Counted from the stretch's first letter, positions 38,325 to 48,499 are shown. The stretch: DNA of 64,000 bases from Vibrio sp. DW001 (GCF_029016285.1 NZ_CP091975.1:1178001-1242000), one strand, 5' to 3'. Numbers and translations are program-made. Notes: generated from the letters alone by a model not told the origin.

Positions 38325-38353
38325 GCCATGTTGGTGGTGTTGACCAACATGGC
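38325..38353 (-). terminator. Hairpin after the DUF1254 gene
   Basis: GCCATGTTGGT (38325-38335) and ACCAACATGGC (38343-38353) are perfect 11-bp inverted arms with a 7-base loop, 26 bases past the stop of the minus-strand DUF1254 gene. No T tract follows, so termination may be partly rho-assisted. Confidence 0.55.
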
Positions 38354-38378
38354 TATTAGTACGTAATGTTATTTCGTG

Positions 38379-39410
38379 CTACTTGGTTACTGTCGGTAAT
38401 ACACGTAGCTCACCGGAGCGAACTTGTTCACTTGGCATGTAGTGACGTACACCAAGATTAAACACGCCAGAAGGATTCTTCGTTTCGATATTATTGATGG
38501 CGTTTACACCACAACCAAAAGAGACGGTGTAAGAACCATTGGCGTTCTGAGCGGCCGTATGTGAATTCATGTTGGCGACATCATTGAACATAAAACCGGC
38601 TTTGTCGTAGACAGTAATAGACCAAAATGCCTTGTTTTTAGGGTTTTCAAAGGTTGCTGTATGACAAGTATCCGCTGGATAATTCCCCGACACTTCATAC
38701 ACATTATCAATGGTCTGAGCACCGCCCCAACCAATGGCCGCCCCTACTTGATATTTTTCTAATGTAAATTCGTCGTTGCTTTTATCTGTTGGGGAAGTAA
38801 ACATGCCATTGAGAGCGGCATAACCATCACGTTCATTAATCTCAGGCATTTTTGCTTTCAGGCTGTTTTCGACTTTTCCGATTGAATCAAAATCGAACCT
38901 GTCTGCAGAGAAAGGCGTAGATGAACCTGCGTTAATTTTCATGGCGTCTTGAATTGCAACAACGTCCTTTTTATCTAAGCGAGAGTCAAGACGGACGACA
39001 AGGTAGACAAAATTCCCAGTATGCGTTGTTACTTTGAAGGTGCCTGCCCCATAGGTCATTGCTTGTATTCTATGGTCTTCAGTCACAGGTTGTACCGATA
39101 CATACATGCCATCAGGCACTTCCGGTACTGTGTAAGTTGCCCCTTCCGATACATTGACAACAGCCATAGAGTAATAGGTGTCGCGATTCATTCGCACGAC
39201 GGGTTGGTTGACAGTAGGTGTTAATTCGCGCTTGTGCTGAAATTTGTTAATACCGCCTGTTTTTTCTTGGACGATAACCATCTGACGATGAGTCTCTGCC
39301 GTAGGGTAATTACTTTCAGTAATAGGAATGAGTTTTTGAGAGTTCCCGTTTGCTATAGCTGGTGTCGCGATAATAATACTCAGAGCAATGTAGGTAAGTA
39401 CTGATTTCAT
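38379..39410 (-). CDS. DUF1254-type exported protein
   Basis: A 343-residue periplasmic protein with a signal peptide (MKSVLTYIALSIIIATPAIA) and the DUF1254/DUF1214 architecture. The N-terminal part shows NQPVVRMNRDTYYSMAVVNV. The C-terminal jelly-roll-like part shows AIGWGGAQTIDNVYEV, TFENPKNKAFWSITVYD and NLGVRHYMPSE. The biochemical role of this widespread family is unknown. ATG 39410 starts a clean signal peptide and is preferred to the GTG four codons upstream. A perfect hairpin follows. It is divergent from the MipA gene. Confidence 0.85.
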   Translation of the reverse strand: MKSVLTYIALSIIIATPAIANGNSQKLIPITESNYPTAETHRQMVIVQEKTGGINKFQHKRELTPTVNQPVVRMNRDTYYSMAVVNVSEGATYTVPEVPDGMYVSVQPVTEDHRIQAMTYGAGTFKVTTHTGNFVYLVVRLDSRLDKKDVVAIQDAMKINAGSSTPFSADRFDFDSIGKVENSLKAKMPEINERDGYAALNGMFTSPTDKSNDEFTLEKYQVGAAIGWGGAQTIDNVYEVSGNYPADTCHTATFENPKNKAFWSITVYDKAGFMFNDVANMNSHTAAQNANGSYTVSFGCGVNAINNIETKNPSGVFNLGVRHYMPSEQVRSGELRVLPTVTK

Positions 39411-39728
39411 AATAGATCTCACGTCAGTTAAGGATAAGCTTGAATGGGTATGGTCGTTACTCTATTTGAATTTAATTTATCCATCCAATGACTTGTAGGT
39501 ATAAGGTGGTATGCAGTAAGTGAATAATAGAGTGGCTATTCACTTCACGGTACTGGTGTCAATGAATGGATTATCGGTACGTCATTAAGCGTAGCATTGA
39601 TAATAAAAAACGGTTGGTCGTGTTGTTGAATTATTATTTATCTCTCTGCACACTTTGCGATGTGCTTTTGTCATTGTTCTTATACAATCTAAACAGGGAC
39701 TTAAATTTTATTTGGTTGGGTTTGTACT
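39411..39728. other. 318-base divergent intergenic region
   Basis: This lies between the DUF1254 and MipA genes and should contain both promoters. It is AT-rich. I see no clear operator, RNA gene or repeat. Confidence 0.4.
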
Positions 39729-41024
39729 ATGCGTTTTGGCTTATGTATCGTTTTATTTTTTTCAACCTCTGTATTTTCCTCTTATTCAGAGCAAGAATGG
39801 GGGATTGCTGGGGTGATGCGTTCCGCGACAATTCCTTTTGCTAATGAGTCTAACGATGATTACGTTAACTCTTTTGTACCGATGCTTTTTTTTCAGGGTG
39901 AGACTTTTTATCTCGATGGATTAGAAGGTGGTGCGAAGCTGTATACCCACCCAGAACTGGATTACAACCTCTTTGCCATATTGCGTACTCGTTTTGTTGA
40001 TATACCACGTTCTCTGCAAAATGAAGCGGGTGGAGATAGTGCGGATTTTGGCTTTAAATTCCAGCGTCCATTTAATAAACATTGGGACTTCGAAGCTGAG
40101 TTAATGGGTGATGACGATATTTACCTGCATTCCAATTTTGTGTTATCAGGTGACTTTGAATTTGGTAACTGGCAGTTGGAGCCGAAGTTTACCCTGAGGT
40201 TGAAAAGCCAAGATTTCAATTCTAAATACTATGCCTTTAAGCAAGAAACCGGAGAATCAATTGATGGAGGAATAGACGCGACGGCCTCTGTTAGGGCTAA
40301 ATATCATGTGACTTCTAATTTCTACTTATTGGGAAGCATCGGTGCTACGTATTTGGATAGTAATGCTTACGGGGCTGAGATTGTTGAGGAACGGTGGCAA
40401 GGTGAAGCTTATGCCGGTATTGCCTTTTTTAATGATAAAAGTATGCCATTACGAGAGTCACTCTCAATATCACCTTACTTGAGAGTGGCACACGGTTGGG
40501 CCACGACGTCTAATATGGGTGATATTCTTTTCCGCTTGGAGAGCGAAAAAGATGACAATGACGGAACACTCAGTTCAATCTTTTATGGATATCCCCTCAC
40601 TGATGAACTGTTTGGATATGATTTCGATATCTATCTTACGCCTGGTTTGATTCATCATTGGACATCGGACGCTCAAGGCGCAAGCACAGAATATGTCGTG
40701 GCGGTTAAAGCGTACTACACGTTGAATTGGCCAACCAAATGGCGCATTGGTTTGGCTGAAGGGCTTTCATATATTGATAAAATCACCTACATGGAAGGAA
40801 AAAGCATGGCTGATAAAGAGTATGAACCCAGCCAACTACTTAATTATTTGGATGTTTCATATGACGTTAATCTCGGGGACTTATTCAACAAACGAGACTG
40901 GAACAATATATGGTTGGGTTACTCCCTGCATCATCGTTCTGCTATCTTTGAGTCTTCCTCTCAGTTTGGTCGAATAAAGGGCGGGAGCAACTACAATACC
41001 GTTTATCTGCAAGTCGATTTGTAA
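39729..41024 (+). CDS. MipA/OmpV-family outer-membrane protein
   Basis: A 431-residue outer-membrane beta-barrel of the MipA/OmpV family. The signal peptide ends near residue 18 (CIVLFFSTSVFSS). Amphipathic strands with aromatic girdles fill the rest, including the MipA-like SFVPMLFFQGETFYLDGLEGG and YHVTSNFYLLGSIGATYLDS. The C-terminus ends VYLQVDL, compatible with a BAM signal. E. coli MipA links MltA with PBP1B; Vibrio OmpV members respond to salt and are adhesins or porin-like proteins. It is longer than the usual 250-280 residues because of extra strands. The ribosome site is weak. Confidence 0.82.
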   Translation: MRFGLCIVLFFSTSVFSSYSEQEWGIAGVMRSATIPFANESNDDYVNSFVPMLFFQGETFYLDGLEGGAKLYTHPELDYNLFAILRTRFVDIPRSLQNEAGGDSADFGFKFQRPFNKHWDFEAELMGDDDIYLHSNFVLSGDFEFGNWQLEPKFTLRLKSQDFNSKYYAFKQETGESIDGGIDATASVRAKYHVTSNFYLLGSIGATYLDSNAYGAEIVEERWQGEAYAGIAFFNDKSMPLRESLSISPYLRVAHGWATTSNMGDILFRLESEKDDNDGTLSSIFYGYPLTDELFGYDFDIYLTPGLIHHWTSDAQGASTEYVVAVKAYYTLNWPTKWRIGLAEGLSYIDKITYMEGKSMADKEYEPSQLLNYLDVSYDVNLGDLFNKRDWNNIWLGYSLHHRSAIFESSSQFGRIKGGSNYNTVYLQVDL

Positions 41025-41226
41025 TCAAAACGTCTCTAAATACTCTGTTGTTACTGTCGAAAGGTCGCAGCATAGTACCTCAAAGTGGGTTCAAATATTT
41101 TGAAATAGAGTATCAATATATTGCGTTATTAAACCCAAAATAACAGAGATATACTGATCCTATTGATGATAGCAAGCACATTGATGTTTACTTGTCATAG
41201 CCAACAAAATATGGGTAGGTACTAAC

Positions 41227-41922
41227 ATGATTACGATAAGACCATCGCAAGATAGAGGCAAGGCGAATCACGGCTGGTTAGAGAGTAAACATAGCTTTTC
41301 TTTTGCTGATTATTACGACCCGGAACATATGGGGTTTTCAGCTTTGCGAGTGATCAATGACGACGTGCTGAAACCAAACTCAGGTTTTGATACCCATGGT
41401 CACCGGGATATGGAAATCATCACTTTTGTGCTTAGAGGTGCCATTCAGCATAAAGACAGCGAAGGCAATATTAAGCAACTTTCCGCAGGAGAATACCAGT
41501 TAATGTCGGCGGGTAGTGGCATATACCATAGTGAATTTAACGCGTCGAAAAGTGATGAACTGCATTTATTGCAGATCTGGATACAACCCAATTCATTCGG
41601 TAACAACCCCGGGTACCAACAAAAATCTTTTGGTACGGATGTAGGATTAACGACGATTGCATCTCCAACTGGGCAGGGTACCGAATTTAACATCAAGCAA
41701 GATGCTACGTTGCATCAATTAGTGCTTGATCCAAATACAGAATTGAACCTCACCATTGGTTCTGGCCGAAAGGTTTATGTGCACCATATATCTGGGGAGC
41801 TAACCATGGACGACCAAACGTTGACTGAAGGCGATGGTGTGAAAATTGAGTTAGTCGATAATATATTGTTTGTTAACAAGGGTCATACTCAGGTGAAAGC
41901 GCTTGTATTTGATTTGCCTTAA
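41227..41922 (+). CDS. Pirin-family protein (YhhW-like bicupin)
   Basis: A 231-residue bicupin of the pirin family. The N-terminal cupin shows SFADYYDPEHMGFSALRVIN and the metal ligands in DTHGHRDMEIITFVLRGAI and GSGIYHSE (His, His, His, Glu). The C-terminal cupin begins near residue 150. E. coli YhhW has quercetin dioxygenase activity in vitro; the physiological role is redox-related but unclear. It is followed after about 47 bases by a glutathionyl-hydroquinone reductase gene in the same direction, so the two may form a quinone-detoxifying pair. Confidence 0.93.
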   Translation: MITIRPSQDRGKANHGWLESKHSFSFADYYDPEHMGFSALRVINDDVLKPNSGFDTHGHRDMEIITFVLRGAIQHKDSEGNIKQLSAGEYQLMSAGSGIYHSEFNASKSDELHLLQIWIQPNSFGNNPGYQQKSFGTDVGLTTIASPTGQGTEFNIKQDATLHQLVLDPNTELNLTIGSGRKVYVHHISGELTMDDQTLTEGDGVKIELVDNILFVNKGHTQVKALVFDLP

Positions 41923-41969
41923 TTTGTTTATAAAACGGATTAAACTATAGAAAGTAAGAGGATAATAAT

Positions 41970-42953
41970 ATGGGTTTGCTCGTAGATGGTGTTTGGCACG
42001 ACCAATGGTATGAAACCAAACAGAACAGCGGTAAGTTTAAGCGAGAAGAGGCCCAATTACGCAACTGGGTGACAGAAGATGGTGCCGCCGGTCCAACAGG
42101 AGAAGGTGGCTTTAAAGCAGAATCTGGTCGATATCACTTGTATGTTTCATTGGCGTGTCCTTGGGCTCATCGTGCGCTCATTTTTAGAGCAATAAAAGGC
42201 TTAGAATCTCACATAACTGTCTCGGTGGTCAGCCCGGATATGCTTACTAGTGGCTGGAGTTTCGACCGAAACAATCACAGCTCTGGTGATGATCTTTTCC
42301 AATCAGACTACTTATTTCAAATCTATACGCGCAATCAGCCTAACTATACAGGACGGGTGACAGTGCCCGTTTTATGGGATAAAAAATCCAATCGTATTGT
42401 AAGTAATGAATCATCCGAGATAATTAGAATGCTTAACGCCGCCTTTAATGGTTTGACAGGTAATCAACTTGATTTTTACCCGTTGACGCAACGAAAGCAG
42501 ATCGATGAGATGAATGATATTGTCTACCACGCAATCAATAATGGTGTTTATAAAGCGGGGTTTGCAACCAGCCCCACCGCTTACAAAGAAGCATACACCG
42601 TACTTTTTTCGACGCTAGATACCATCGAAGAACTTCTCGGTCAGCAGCGTTACTTAGTTGGCAATATGTTGACTGAGGCAGATTGGCGACTTTTTACTAC
42701 TTTAATTCGTTTTGACCCGGTCTATTTTGGACACTTTAAGTGTAATCGACAGCAAATAGAACAGTTTCCAAACCTTGCAGAGTACGTAAGAGATCTCTAT
42801 CAGTTTCAAGGTGTTGCGGATACGGTGGATTTCTTTCATATTAAGCGTCACTATTATTTTAGCCACACAATGATTAACCCAACACAAATCGTTCCTGAAG
42901 GGCCAGAGATCAACTATATGTCTGCCCATTCACGTCAACGTCGATTCGGCTAA
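41970..42953 (+). CDS. Glutathionyl-hydroquinone reductase (YqjG family)
   Basis: A 327-residue xi-class glutathione transferase that removes glutathione from glutathionyl-hydroquinones. The catalytic cysteine is in LACPWAHRALIFRA (about residue 58), the glutathione site is SNESSEIIRMLN, and the C-terminal helical domain has LTEADWRLFTTLIRFDPVYF and the tail PTQIVPEGPEINY. AGAGGAT precedes the ATG. It lies downstream of the pirin gene, which is also quinone-related. Confidence 0.95.
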   Translation: MGLLVDGVWHDQWYETKQNSGKFKREEAQLRNWVTEDGAAGPTGEGGFKAESGRYHLYVSLACPWAHRALIFRAIKGLESHITVSVVSPDMLTSGWSFDRNNHSSGDDLFQSDYLFQIYTRNQPNYTGRVTVPVLWDKKSNRIVSNESSEIIRMLNAAFNGLTGNQLDFYPLTQRKQIDEMNDIVYHAINNGVYKAGFATSPTAYKEAYTVLFSTLDTIEELLGQQRYLVGNMLTEADWRLFTTLIRFDPVYFGHFKCNRQQIEQFPNLAEYVRDLYQFQGVADTVDFFHIKRHYYFSHTMINPTQIVPEGPEINYMSAHSRQRRFG

Positions 42954-43156
42954 CCAAGATCACATTATTTATCTAAATAGAGATGAACCGAACATCTAAA
43001 ATCGGTCAGATCCGAATTTGTTACTAATTGAATAGTAATAAAAATAATCAGTATTTAGAAGTTTTGAGGTTGTTTTAGCACGTTAATATTCGATACTTTT
43101 ATACAATACTCCAATTCATTTGCCTTAGTTAAGGCTAATTTTTAATTGGAGTATCT

Positions 43157-44716
43157 ATGAGTAATCAGGCTGTAGAAGTCGCAACGGATGCGCAGCCAAC
43201 AGGTATGGATCGATTTCTTAACTTTATAGAACGGACTGGCAATAAAATTCCAGATCCGGCTATTTTGTTTTTTTGGGCGTTGATTATTGTTTGGGTAAGC
43301 TCCGCCATTCTCGCCAATATCTCCTTTGATTTGGTTAATCCAAGAACGGGTGAAGTCCTTCAAGTCACGAACCTACTCACCGGAGAAGCACTGGCGTCGT
43401 TTCTAGCTAACATGGTGACAACGTTTACTAGTTTCGCCCCATTGGGCATCGTATTGGTTGCCATGCTTGGTGTTGGTGTCGCGGACTCTTCAGGTTTCAT
43501 TACGACCGGCCTAAAGAAAATGCTGAACTTTACGCCAGCCAAATTACTTACGCCGATGTTGATCTTGGTCGCGATTGTGTCGCATACGGCAGCAGACGCT
43601 GGTTATGTGTTGGTTATTCCATTAGGCGGTATTATTTTTCATGCCGCGGGTAGACATCCATTAGCGGGCATTGCTGCGGCGTTCGCAGGTGTTTCTGGTG
43701 GTTTTTCTGCCAACTTTATTCCTTCTGGTATTGACCCTTTGCTCGCCGGATTTACCCAAACTTCAGCACAGGTTCTTGATGCCGATTATCTGATTAATCC
43801 GTTAGCCAATATCTTTTTTACTGGGATCTCTTCGGTATTAATTGTCGCGATTGGTTGGTATGTCACTGAAAAGATAATAGAACCTAGGCTTGCCTCCACA
43901 TCCGTAGATGAGGATGCAGAGGACGCGCCAGATCTTGCCTCTTTTTCGGCGATAGAATCTCGTGCGTTCAAATGGGCAGGTTGGTCGATGATGGCAGGTA
44001 TTGCATTGCTTGTGTTTGCGATTCTGCCTGAAAACTCCGCATTGAGATCGCCAGAGGGTGATATCACTTCGTTTTCAGCACCATTGATGAAATCTATTGT
44101 TCCCCTGATCTTTATTCTGTTTGTCATTCCGGGGATTGTCTATGGTCGAGTCGCGGGAACCTTCGCAAGTAGTAATGATGTTATTAAGGCGATGTCAAAT
44201 ACCATGGGAACCATGGGTGCGTACATTGTGATGTCATTTTTTTGTGCTCAATTCTTAGCCGCATTTGGTCAATCCAATATCGGAACCATGTTGGCCTTGT
44301 ATGGCGCCGAAGGGCTTAAAGCGCTGAACCTGCCGGGACAGGCTACGATAGTGGGTATGATTCTATTGACCGCACTGATTAACCTACTTGTGGGGTCAGC
44401 TTCGGCTAAATGGGCGTTAATTGGTCCTGTTTTAGTGCCAATGCTTATGGCGGTAGGTATCGCGCCTGAGCTTTCTCAAGCGGCTTATCGTGTAGGTGAT
44501 TCTGTATCGAATATTGTATCCCCACTCATGGTCTTCTTCCCGCTCGTCGTGGTGTATTGCCAGCGCTATGTTAAATCGACGGGTATCGGAACACTGGCCT
44601 CCTTGATGATGCCTTATTCAATCGCAATGTTGATTGGTTGGACGATATTTTTACTCGCGTATTGGGCATTAGGTATCCCTTTGGGTATCCAAGCCCCATA
44701 TACCTACTCGATGTAG
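43157..44716 (+). CDS. AbgT-family transporter
   Basis: A 519-residue inner-membrane protein with ten to twelve helices of the AbgT family (p-aminobenzoyl-glutamate uptake in E. coli; sulfonamide or other efflux in some relatives). Family marks are RTGNKIPDPAILFFWAL near the start, DSSGFITTGLKK, the hairpin SHTAADAGYVLVIPLGG, SGGFSANFIPSGIDPLLAGF and LVGSASAKWALIGPVLVPML. GGAG precedes the ATG. It is monocistronic, followed by a strong hairpin. No AbgA/AbgB hydrolase gene is adjacent, so the substrate is undecided. Confidence 0.93.
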   Translation: MSNQAVEVATDAQPTGMDRFLNFIERTGNKIPDPAILFFWALIIVWVSSAILANISFDLVNPRTGEVLQVTNLLTGEALASFLANMVTTFTSFAPLGIVLVAMLGVGVADSSGFITTGLKKMLNFTPAKLLTPMLILVAIVSHTAADAGYVLVIPLGGIIFHAAGRHPLAGIAAAFAGVSGGFSANFIPSGIDPLLAGFTQTSAQVLDADYLINPLANIFFTGISSVLIVAIGWYVTEKIIEPRLASTSVDEDAEDAPDLASFSAIESRAFKWAGWSMMAGIALLVFAILPENSALRSPEGDITSFSAPLMKSIVPLIFILFVIPGIVYGRVAGTFASSNDVIKAMSNTMGTMGAYIVMSFFCAQFLAAFGQSNIGTMLALYGAEGLKALNLPGQATIVGMILLTALINLLVGSASAKWALIGPVLVPMLMAVGIAPELSQAAYRVGDSVSNIVSPLMVFFPLVVVYCQRYVKSTGIGTLASLMMPYSIAMLIGWTIFLLAYWALGIPLGIQAPYTYSM

Positions 44717-44817
44717 GCCTATTTTATGATGAGAAAGTAATACCAGACATATTTCGTCTGACCCGTTATTAAGTAGAATGGGTATATCACGACTGAGTCC
44801 GTATTATATCGAGAATC

Positions 44818-44866
44818 AAACAGAGCCAATAGGGGGGTATTCACACCTATTGGCTCTGTTTATTTG
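44818..44866. terminator. Bidirectional-type terminator after the AbgT gene
   Basis: AAACAGAGCCAATAGG (44818-44833) pairs with CCTATTGGCTCTGTTT (44846-44861), a 16-bp perfect stem, followed by ATTTG. It lies between convergent genes (AbgT, plus strand; lipoprotein, minus strand). Confidence 0.85.
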
Positions 44867-44932
44867 TCACACCGGAAAGTTGTCACTCAAATACCATCGA
44901 CACGAAACCCTCCTGCATTTTTATGGGGCAGA

Positions 44933-45379
44933 TTAATAACTGCCAATAGACACAGGAATCGTAGCAACAACAGAATCACCGCAGGAAACCATCACGTTTC
45001 TCATTACCGGCAACGGCGTCTCTAATGTGTATTCTATTTTCGCCGTCGTTATGACTTGTATGGAAGCACCTTCGGTCGCGTTTAGTGTGGTTAACCTTAG
45101 ACGCAGACTTGGTGGGTTTGCTCTGTCCATCGGTCCTTTCTGCCATACCACCTGATACGCGGGTGAGGGCAGATCAACCAGTCCACTAACTTTGAGAACA
45201 TAATTGTTTTCGCTACCGGTTAAAGTCGTAATGCTGGCCTGCCAATCTCTCGTGTCGTAGATGGCGCATTGTTGGGCTTGGTCGTCATGTTCAATCGGCA
45301 TGTCAGATGGTTTGTCGATACTCATGCTTTGACAACCAGTAAGCGCGATTATCGCTGTAGCAATAGAGATACTTTTCAT
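44933..45379 (-). CDS. Hypothetical lipoprotein
   Basis: A 148-residue lipoprotein with signal sequence and lipobox ALTGC (Cys16). The mature part has two further cysteines (QQCAIYDTRDW and MVSCGDSV) that could form a disulfide, and a beta-rich pattern (YQVVWQKGPMDRANPPSLRL). I do not recognise the family with confidence; it is of the kind seen as a small membrane-anchored beta-sandwich in Vibrio. GGAAGAC precedes the ATG. It is monocistronic and convergent with AbgT. Confidence 0.7.
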   Translation of the reverse strand: MKSISIATAIIALTGCQSMSIDKPSDMPIEHDDQAQQCAIYDTRDWQASITTLTGSENNYVLKVSGLVDLPSPAYQVVWQKGPMDRANPPSLRLRLTTLNATEGASIQVITTAKIEYTLETPLPVMRNVMVSCGDSVVATIPVSIGSY

Positions 45380-45586
45380 CGTCTTCCTTTAAATTAGTGC
45401 TTGAATTCGGGCTCGGTACCCTTATCTATTAACTCTAATACTTTCTATTGGGGAAGGCGAATTCATTTTTTGTCTTATTTTGTTATGGTATAACCATGAA
45501 AGTGAAGGAAAGACCTAACGTCGATATGCAGATATGAAAAGTTTGGAGTACTGGAAATGGAATTTTAAGATGGAGAAACAAAATAG

Positions 45587-46435
45587 ATGAGTTTAATTGA
45601 ATTATCGAGTTCAGTCGTGGATGTCGACTGGCTAAAAATACACCTGAACCATCCAGAGCTAACCGTGATAGATGCTAGCTGGTTTATGCCGGGCATAGAA
45701 AGGGATGGGCGGTCAGAATGGCAGTCAGAGCGAATACCCGGTGCCCTGTTTTTTGATTTTGATACCTTGATATGTGATCTAGATTCAGATTTGCCGCACA
45801 TGATGCCGTCGGCAGATTATTTTGCTGAACAAGTTGGGTTGTTAGGCATTGGAAATGACACAAAAATTGTGGTCTACGATAGCCATGGTCTGTTTTCTTC
45901 GCCACGAGTATGGTGGATGTTTAAGGCCATGGGCCACAATGATGTCGCGGTTCTCAATGGTGGGTTGCCAGCTTGGAAAGCCGCCAGTGCACCATTAGAC
46001 AGTAGTGAACCTATTGCCTTGCCAACCTGTCGCTATCAAGCGCAACTATGTTCACAGTGGCAGATCAATATCGAGACACTGAATACAAAGACGCATCTCC
46101 CAGAGATGGCAATAATCGACGCTCGACCAGCAGAGCGCTTCCATGGCCAACAAGCAGAACCGAGGGAGAATGTTAGAAGCGGACATATTCCCAGCTCGAA
46201 AAATTTACCATTCCCTTGTTTAGTTGAGAATGGTTATCTAAAGTCAGTTAGTGAGTTGAAAATGATGTTTGCCGACGTCTGTGACGATTCTCAGTCCCTT
46301 ATTTTCACCTGTGGTTCTGGTGTCACCGCTTGCGTTTTAGCGCTTGCTGCAATGCAGTGTAATAAGAAAAAACTGTCGGTATATGATGGCTCGTGGACAG
46401 AGTGGGGTTCTAGGCACGACTTCCCTATTGAGTAA
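45587..46435 (+). CDS. Sulfurtransferase (3-mercaptopyruvate/thiosulfate, SseA-like)
   Basis: A 282-residue tandem-rhodanese sulfurtransferase. The inactive N-terminal domain shows RIPGALFFDFDTL, the 'HMMPSADYF' linker and WWMFKAMGHNDVAVLNGGLPAW. The C-terminal domain carries the catalytic loop CGSGVTAC, the form found in 3-mercaptopyruvate sulfurtransferases, rather than the CRKGVT of classic rhodaneses. The protein transfers sulfur to cyanide or thiols in the cytoplasm. GGAG lies upstream. A nitroreductase gene follows after 29 bases in the same direction, so the two may be co-transcribed. Confidence 0.93.
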   Translation: MSLIELSSSVVDVDWLKIHLNHPELTVIDASWFMPGIERDGRSEWQSERIPGALFFDFDTLICDLDSDLPHMMPSADYFAEQVGLLGIGNDTKIVVYDSHGLFSSPRVWWMFKAMGHNDVAVLNGGLPAWKAASAPLDSSEPIALPTCRYQAQLCSQWQINIETLNTKTHLPEMAIIDARPAERFHGQQAEPRENVRSGHIPSSKNLPFPCLVENGYLKSVSELKMMFADVCDDSQSLIFTCGSGVTACVLALAAMQCNKKKLSVYDGSWTEWGSRHDFPIE

Positions 46436-46464
46436 TCCTGTTTGTAACTTAGTGAGTATGTAAA

Positions 46465-47220
46465 GTGGAAACAACGTTAATAAATCCTCCAGAGGAAACG
46501 CAATCAGTTATTTTTCAGCAACTGATTCAGTCGCGTCGTTCTGTAAGAAAATATGATCAAAGCGCTGCGTTTGATCATCAAGCGGTGAGCCGGTCCCTCG
46601 ACTTGGCTATATTGTCGCCAAATAGTTCCAATATGCAACTCTGGCAATTTCATCGAATCATTGGTGAACCCGCTCGAACTGAATTAGCGGATATCTGTAT
46701 GGGGCAGAAAGCCGCAAAAACTGCTAACGAACTGGTTGCCTTCGTCGTCACTCCCGATAAGTGGCGACCTCGGGCTCAAATGAATGCTGAAAATGTGCGT
46801 AAGGCCTTCGAAGGTCGCGAAGATGCGGTTTCGAAAAGAGCCTTACAATACTACGAAAAATTTATTCCTATATTATATAGAAACGATAGATTTGGCTTGT
46901 TTGGGTTATTCAGAAAGTTGTGGAGTGCGTATTTAGGTGTGAAAAAACCGTCAGTGAGAGAGGTTGGAAAGTCTGATCTTCGAGTTAGTCTACATAAAAG
47001 TAGTTCGCTTGCCGCAATGACATTTATGACCGCTATGCGGGCAGAAGGATACGATACGTGCCCAATGGAAGGTTTTGATTCAAAACGAGCCAAAGTGTTG
47101 TTAGGTTTAGAAAAAAACGCGGAAATTACCATGATAATAAGCTGTGGTTCGCGTACTGAAGATGGTATTTACAGCGAACGTCAAAGAGTCAGTCGTAATG
47201 ATGTTGTATTTACTCATTAA
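46465..47220 (+). CDS. Nitroreductase-family protein
   Basis: A 251-residue FMN-dependent nitroreductase-fold protein. The N-terminal RRSVRKYDQSAAF and NSSNMQLWQFHRI are the standard FMN-phosphate and substrate blocks, and the C-terminal MIISCGSRTEDGIY contains the conserved glycine-rich end. An insertion of about 40 residues (around 110-150, rich in Lys/Arg/Phe) makes it longer than NfsB-type enzymes. The start is GTG 46465. It probably reduces nitro or quinone compounds; the electron donor is not evident. It directly follows the sulfurtransferase gene. Confidence 0.88.
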   Translation: METTLINPPEETQSVIFQQLIQSRRSVRKYDQSAAFDHQAVSRSLDLAILSPNSSNMQLWQFHRIIGEPARTELADICMGQKAAKTANELVAFVVTPDKWRPRAQMNAENVRKAFEGREDAVSKRALQYYEKFIPILYRNDRFGLFGLFRKLWSAYLGVKKPSVREVGKSDLRVSLHKSSSLAAMTFMTAMRAEGYDTCPMEGFDSKRAKVLLGLEKNAEITMIISCGSRTEDGIYSERQRVSRNDVVFTH

Positions 47221-47277
47221 TAGGTAACCCAAACGGAGACAGATATACACCTGGCATCGAGGTTCTCTGTGATGAAA

Positions 47278-47297
47278 ATCCCCACTTTCGTGGGGAT
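47278..47297. repeat. Intergenic hairpin sharing a core with the repeat at 3.6 kb
   Basis: ATCCCCAC-TTTC-GTGGGGAT is a perfect hairpin between the nitroreductase and msrAB genes. Its centre CCACTTTCGTGG is identical to the inner hairpin at 3653-3672, so both may be copies of one dispersed palindromic element. It could serve as a terminator for the convergent genes. Confidence 0.6.
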
Positions 47298-47356
47298 GGC
47301 GGGGATGGCGGAATGGACCGCATTGACAGATGCTATTCCTGAGTGGAAATCATTAC

Positions 47357-48499
47357 TTATCCTTCAAACAAATGTAGATACTCCTCGTATCCTTCTGTCC
47401 CCATCTTTTCTACTGGGACAAATCGCATTGAAGCTGAGTTCATACAATATCTAAGCCCGGTAGGTGCTGGTCCATCTTTGAATACATGACCTAGGTGTGA
47501 ATCACCAAACTTGCTTCTTACTTCTGTTCTTGGATAAATCAGTTTGTAGTCCGTAGTGGTGACAACGTAACTACCCGCGAGTGGTCTGGTAAAACTTGGC
47601 CAGCCAGTTCCCGATTTGTATTTATCGGTCGAAGAGAAAAGGGGCTCACCTGTAACAACATCCACATAGATACCTTCTTTCTTATTGTCCCAATAGGGGT
47701 TGTTAAATGGGCGTTCAGTCGCATCTTTTTGGGTAACATCATATTGCAGTGAGGTTAGGTTCTTACGGATTTCTTCATCCGAGGGTTTGCGATACTGTTT
47801 TAGGTTTGCCGTCTGTTTTTTGCCGTCGATTAGTTGACGTAAAGTTACTTGGTTCTCATTTCTATCTTCTCCAAATAGCTTGTCTAAGTATTGATCTCGA
47901 CCCGATGCATAGCGGTAGTAGTTATAGCGAACCTTGCTCTTTTTATAGTAATCCTGATGGTAATCTTCCGCCGGAAAGAACTCGGTATATTCTATTAATT
48001 CAGTGGCGATTGGATCCGGATATATTCCAGCATCGTCTACCTCTTTAATGAACTGCATCGCGATGGCTTTTTGTTCTGGCGTGTGATAGAAAATAGCCGG
48101 ACGGTATTGCGGACCACGGTCGACAAATGAACCTTTGTCGTCTGTTGGATCCATATGCCTAAAGAGGTGATCGAGTATCTGTTCGTAGCTTAGGCTATCT
48201 GCGTCATAGGTAACCTGAATAACTTCAATGTGCCCTGATTTACCTGAAGAGACCTGTTTGTAGGTTGGGTTATCTAGCTCTCCACCGGCATAACCAGAAA
48301 CGACGTCTGTAACGCCATCGAGTTTCTCGAAATCAGATTCTGTACACCAAAAGCAACCACCAGCAAGTGTGGCAACTTGACTGTTTATTGCGGTTGGTTT
48401 GTTGCTCTCTGCGTTGGCAGAGCTTTCTGGCATGATGATCAGTACGAGTGCTGGCAATATCACCGCGAAAGAGAGCAACCACTTGGATAATCGCTTCAT
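47357..48499 (-). CDS. msrAB: Peptide methionine sulfoxide reductase MsrA/MsrB fusion, periplasmic
   Basis: A 380-residue bifunctional enzyme that repairs both S- and R-methionine sulfoxide in exported proteins. A signal peptide (about 1-32, [20 protein letters not shown]) is followed by MsrA with the catalytic [16 protein letters not shown] and [20 protein letters not shown]. MsrB follows with [33 protein letters not shown] and the catalytic Cys in the last. ATG 48499, with GGGAAAG upstream, opens the signal peptide directly and is chosen over an in-frame start 26 codons upstream. MsrB here lacks the CxxC zinc pairs. No thioredoxin-like domain is attached, so an external reductant is needed. 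Confidence 0.95.
   Translation of the reverse strand: MKRLSKWLLSFAVILPALVLIIMPESSANAESNKPTAINSQVATLAGGCFWCTESDFEKLDGVTDVVSGYAGGELDNPTYKQVSSGKSGHIEVIQVTYDADSLSYEQILDHLFRHMDPTDDKGSFVDRGPQYRPAIFYHTPEQKAIAMQFIKEVDDAGIYPDPIATELIEYTEFFPAEDYHQDYYKKSKVRYNYYRYASGRDQYLDKLFGEDRNENQVTLRQLIDGKKQTANLKQYRKPSDEEIRKNLTSLQYDVTQKDATERPFNNPYWDNKKEGIYVDVVTGEPLFSSTDKYKSGTGWPSFTRPLAGSYVVTTTDYKLIYPRTEVRSKFGDSHLGHVFKDGPAPTGLRYCMNSASMRFVPVEKMGTEGYEEYLHLFEG

Noticed and set aside
39566..39844. 92-codon frame overlapping the start of the MipA gene
   Set aside because: It is out of frame with the MipA signal peptide and made mainly of hydrophobic shadow codons.
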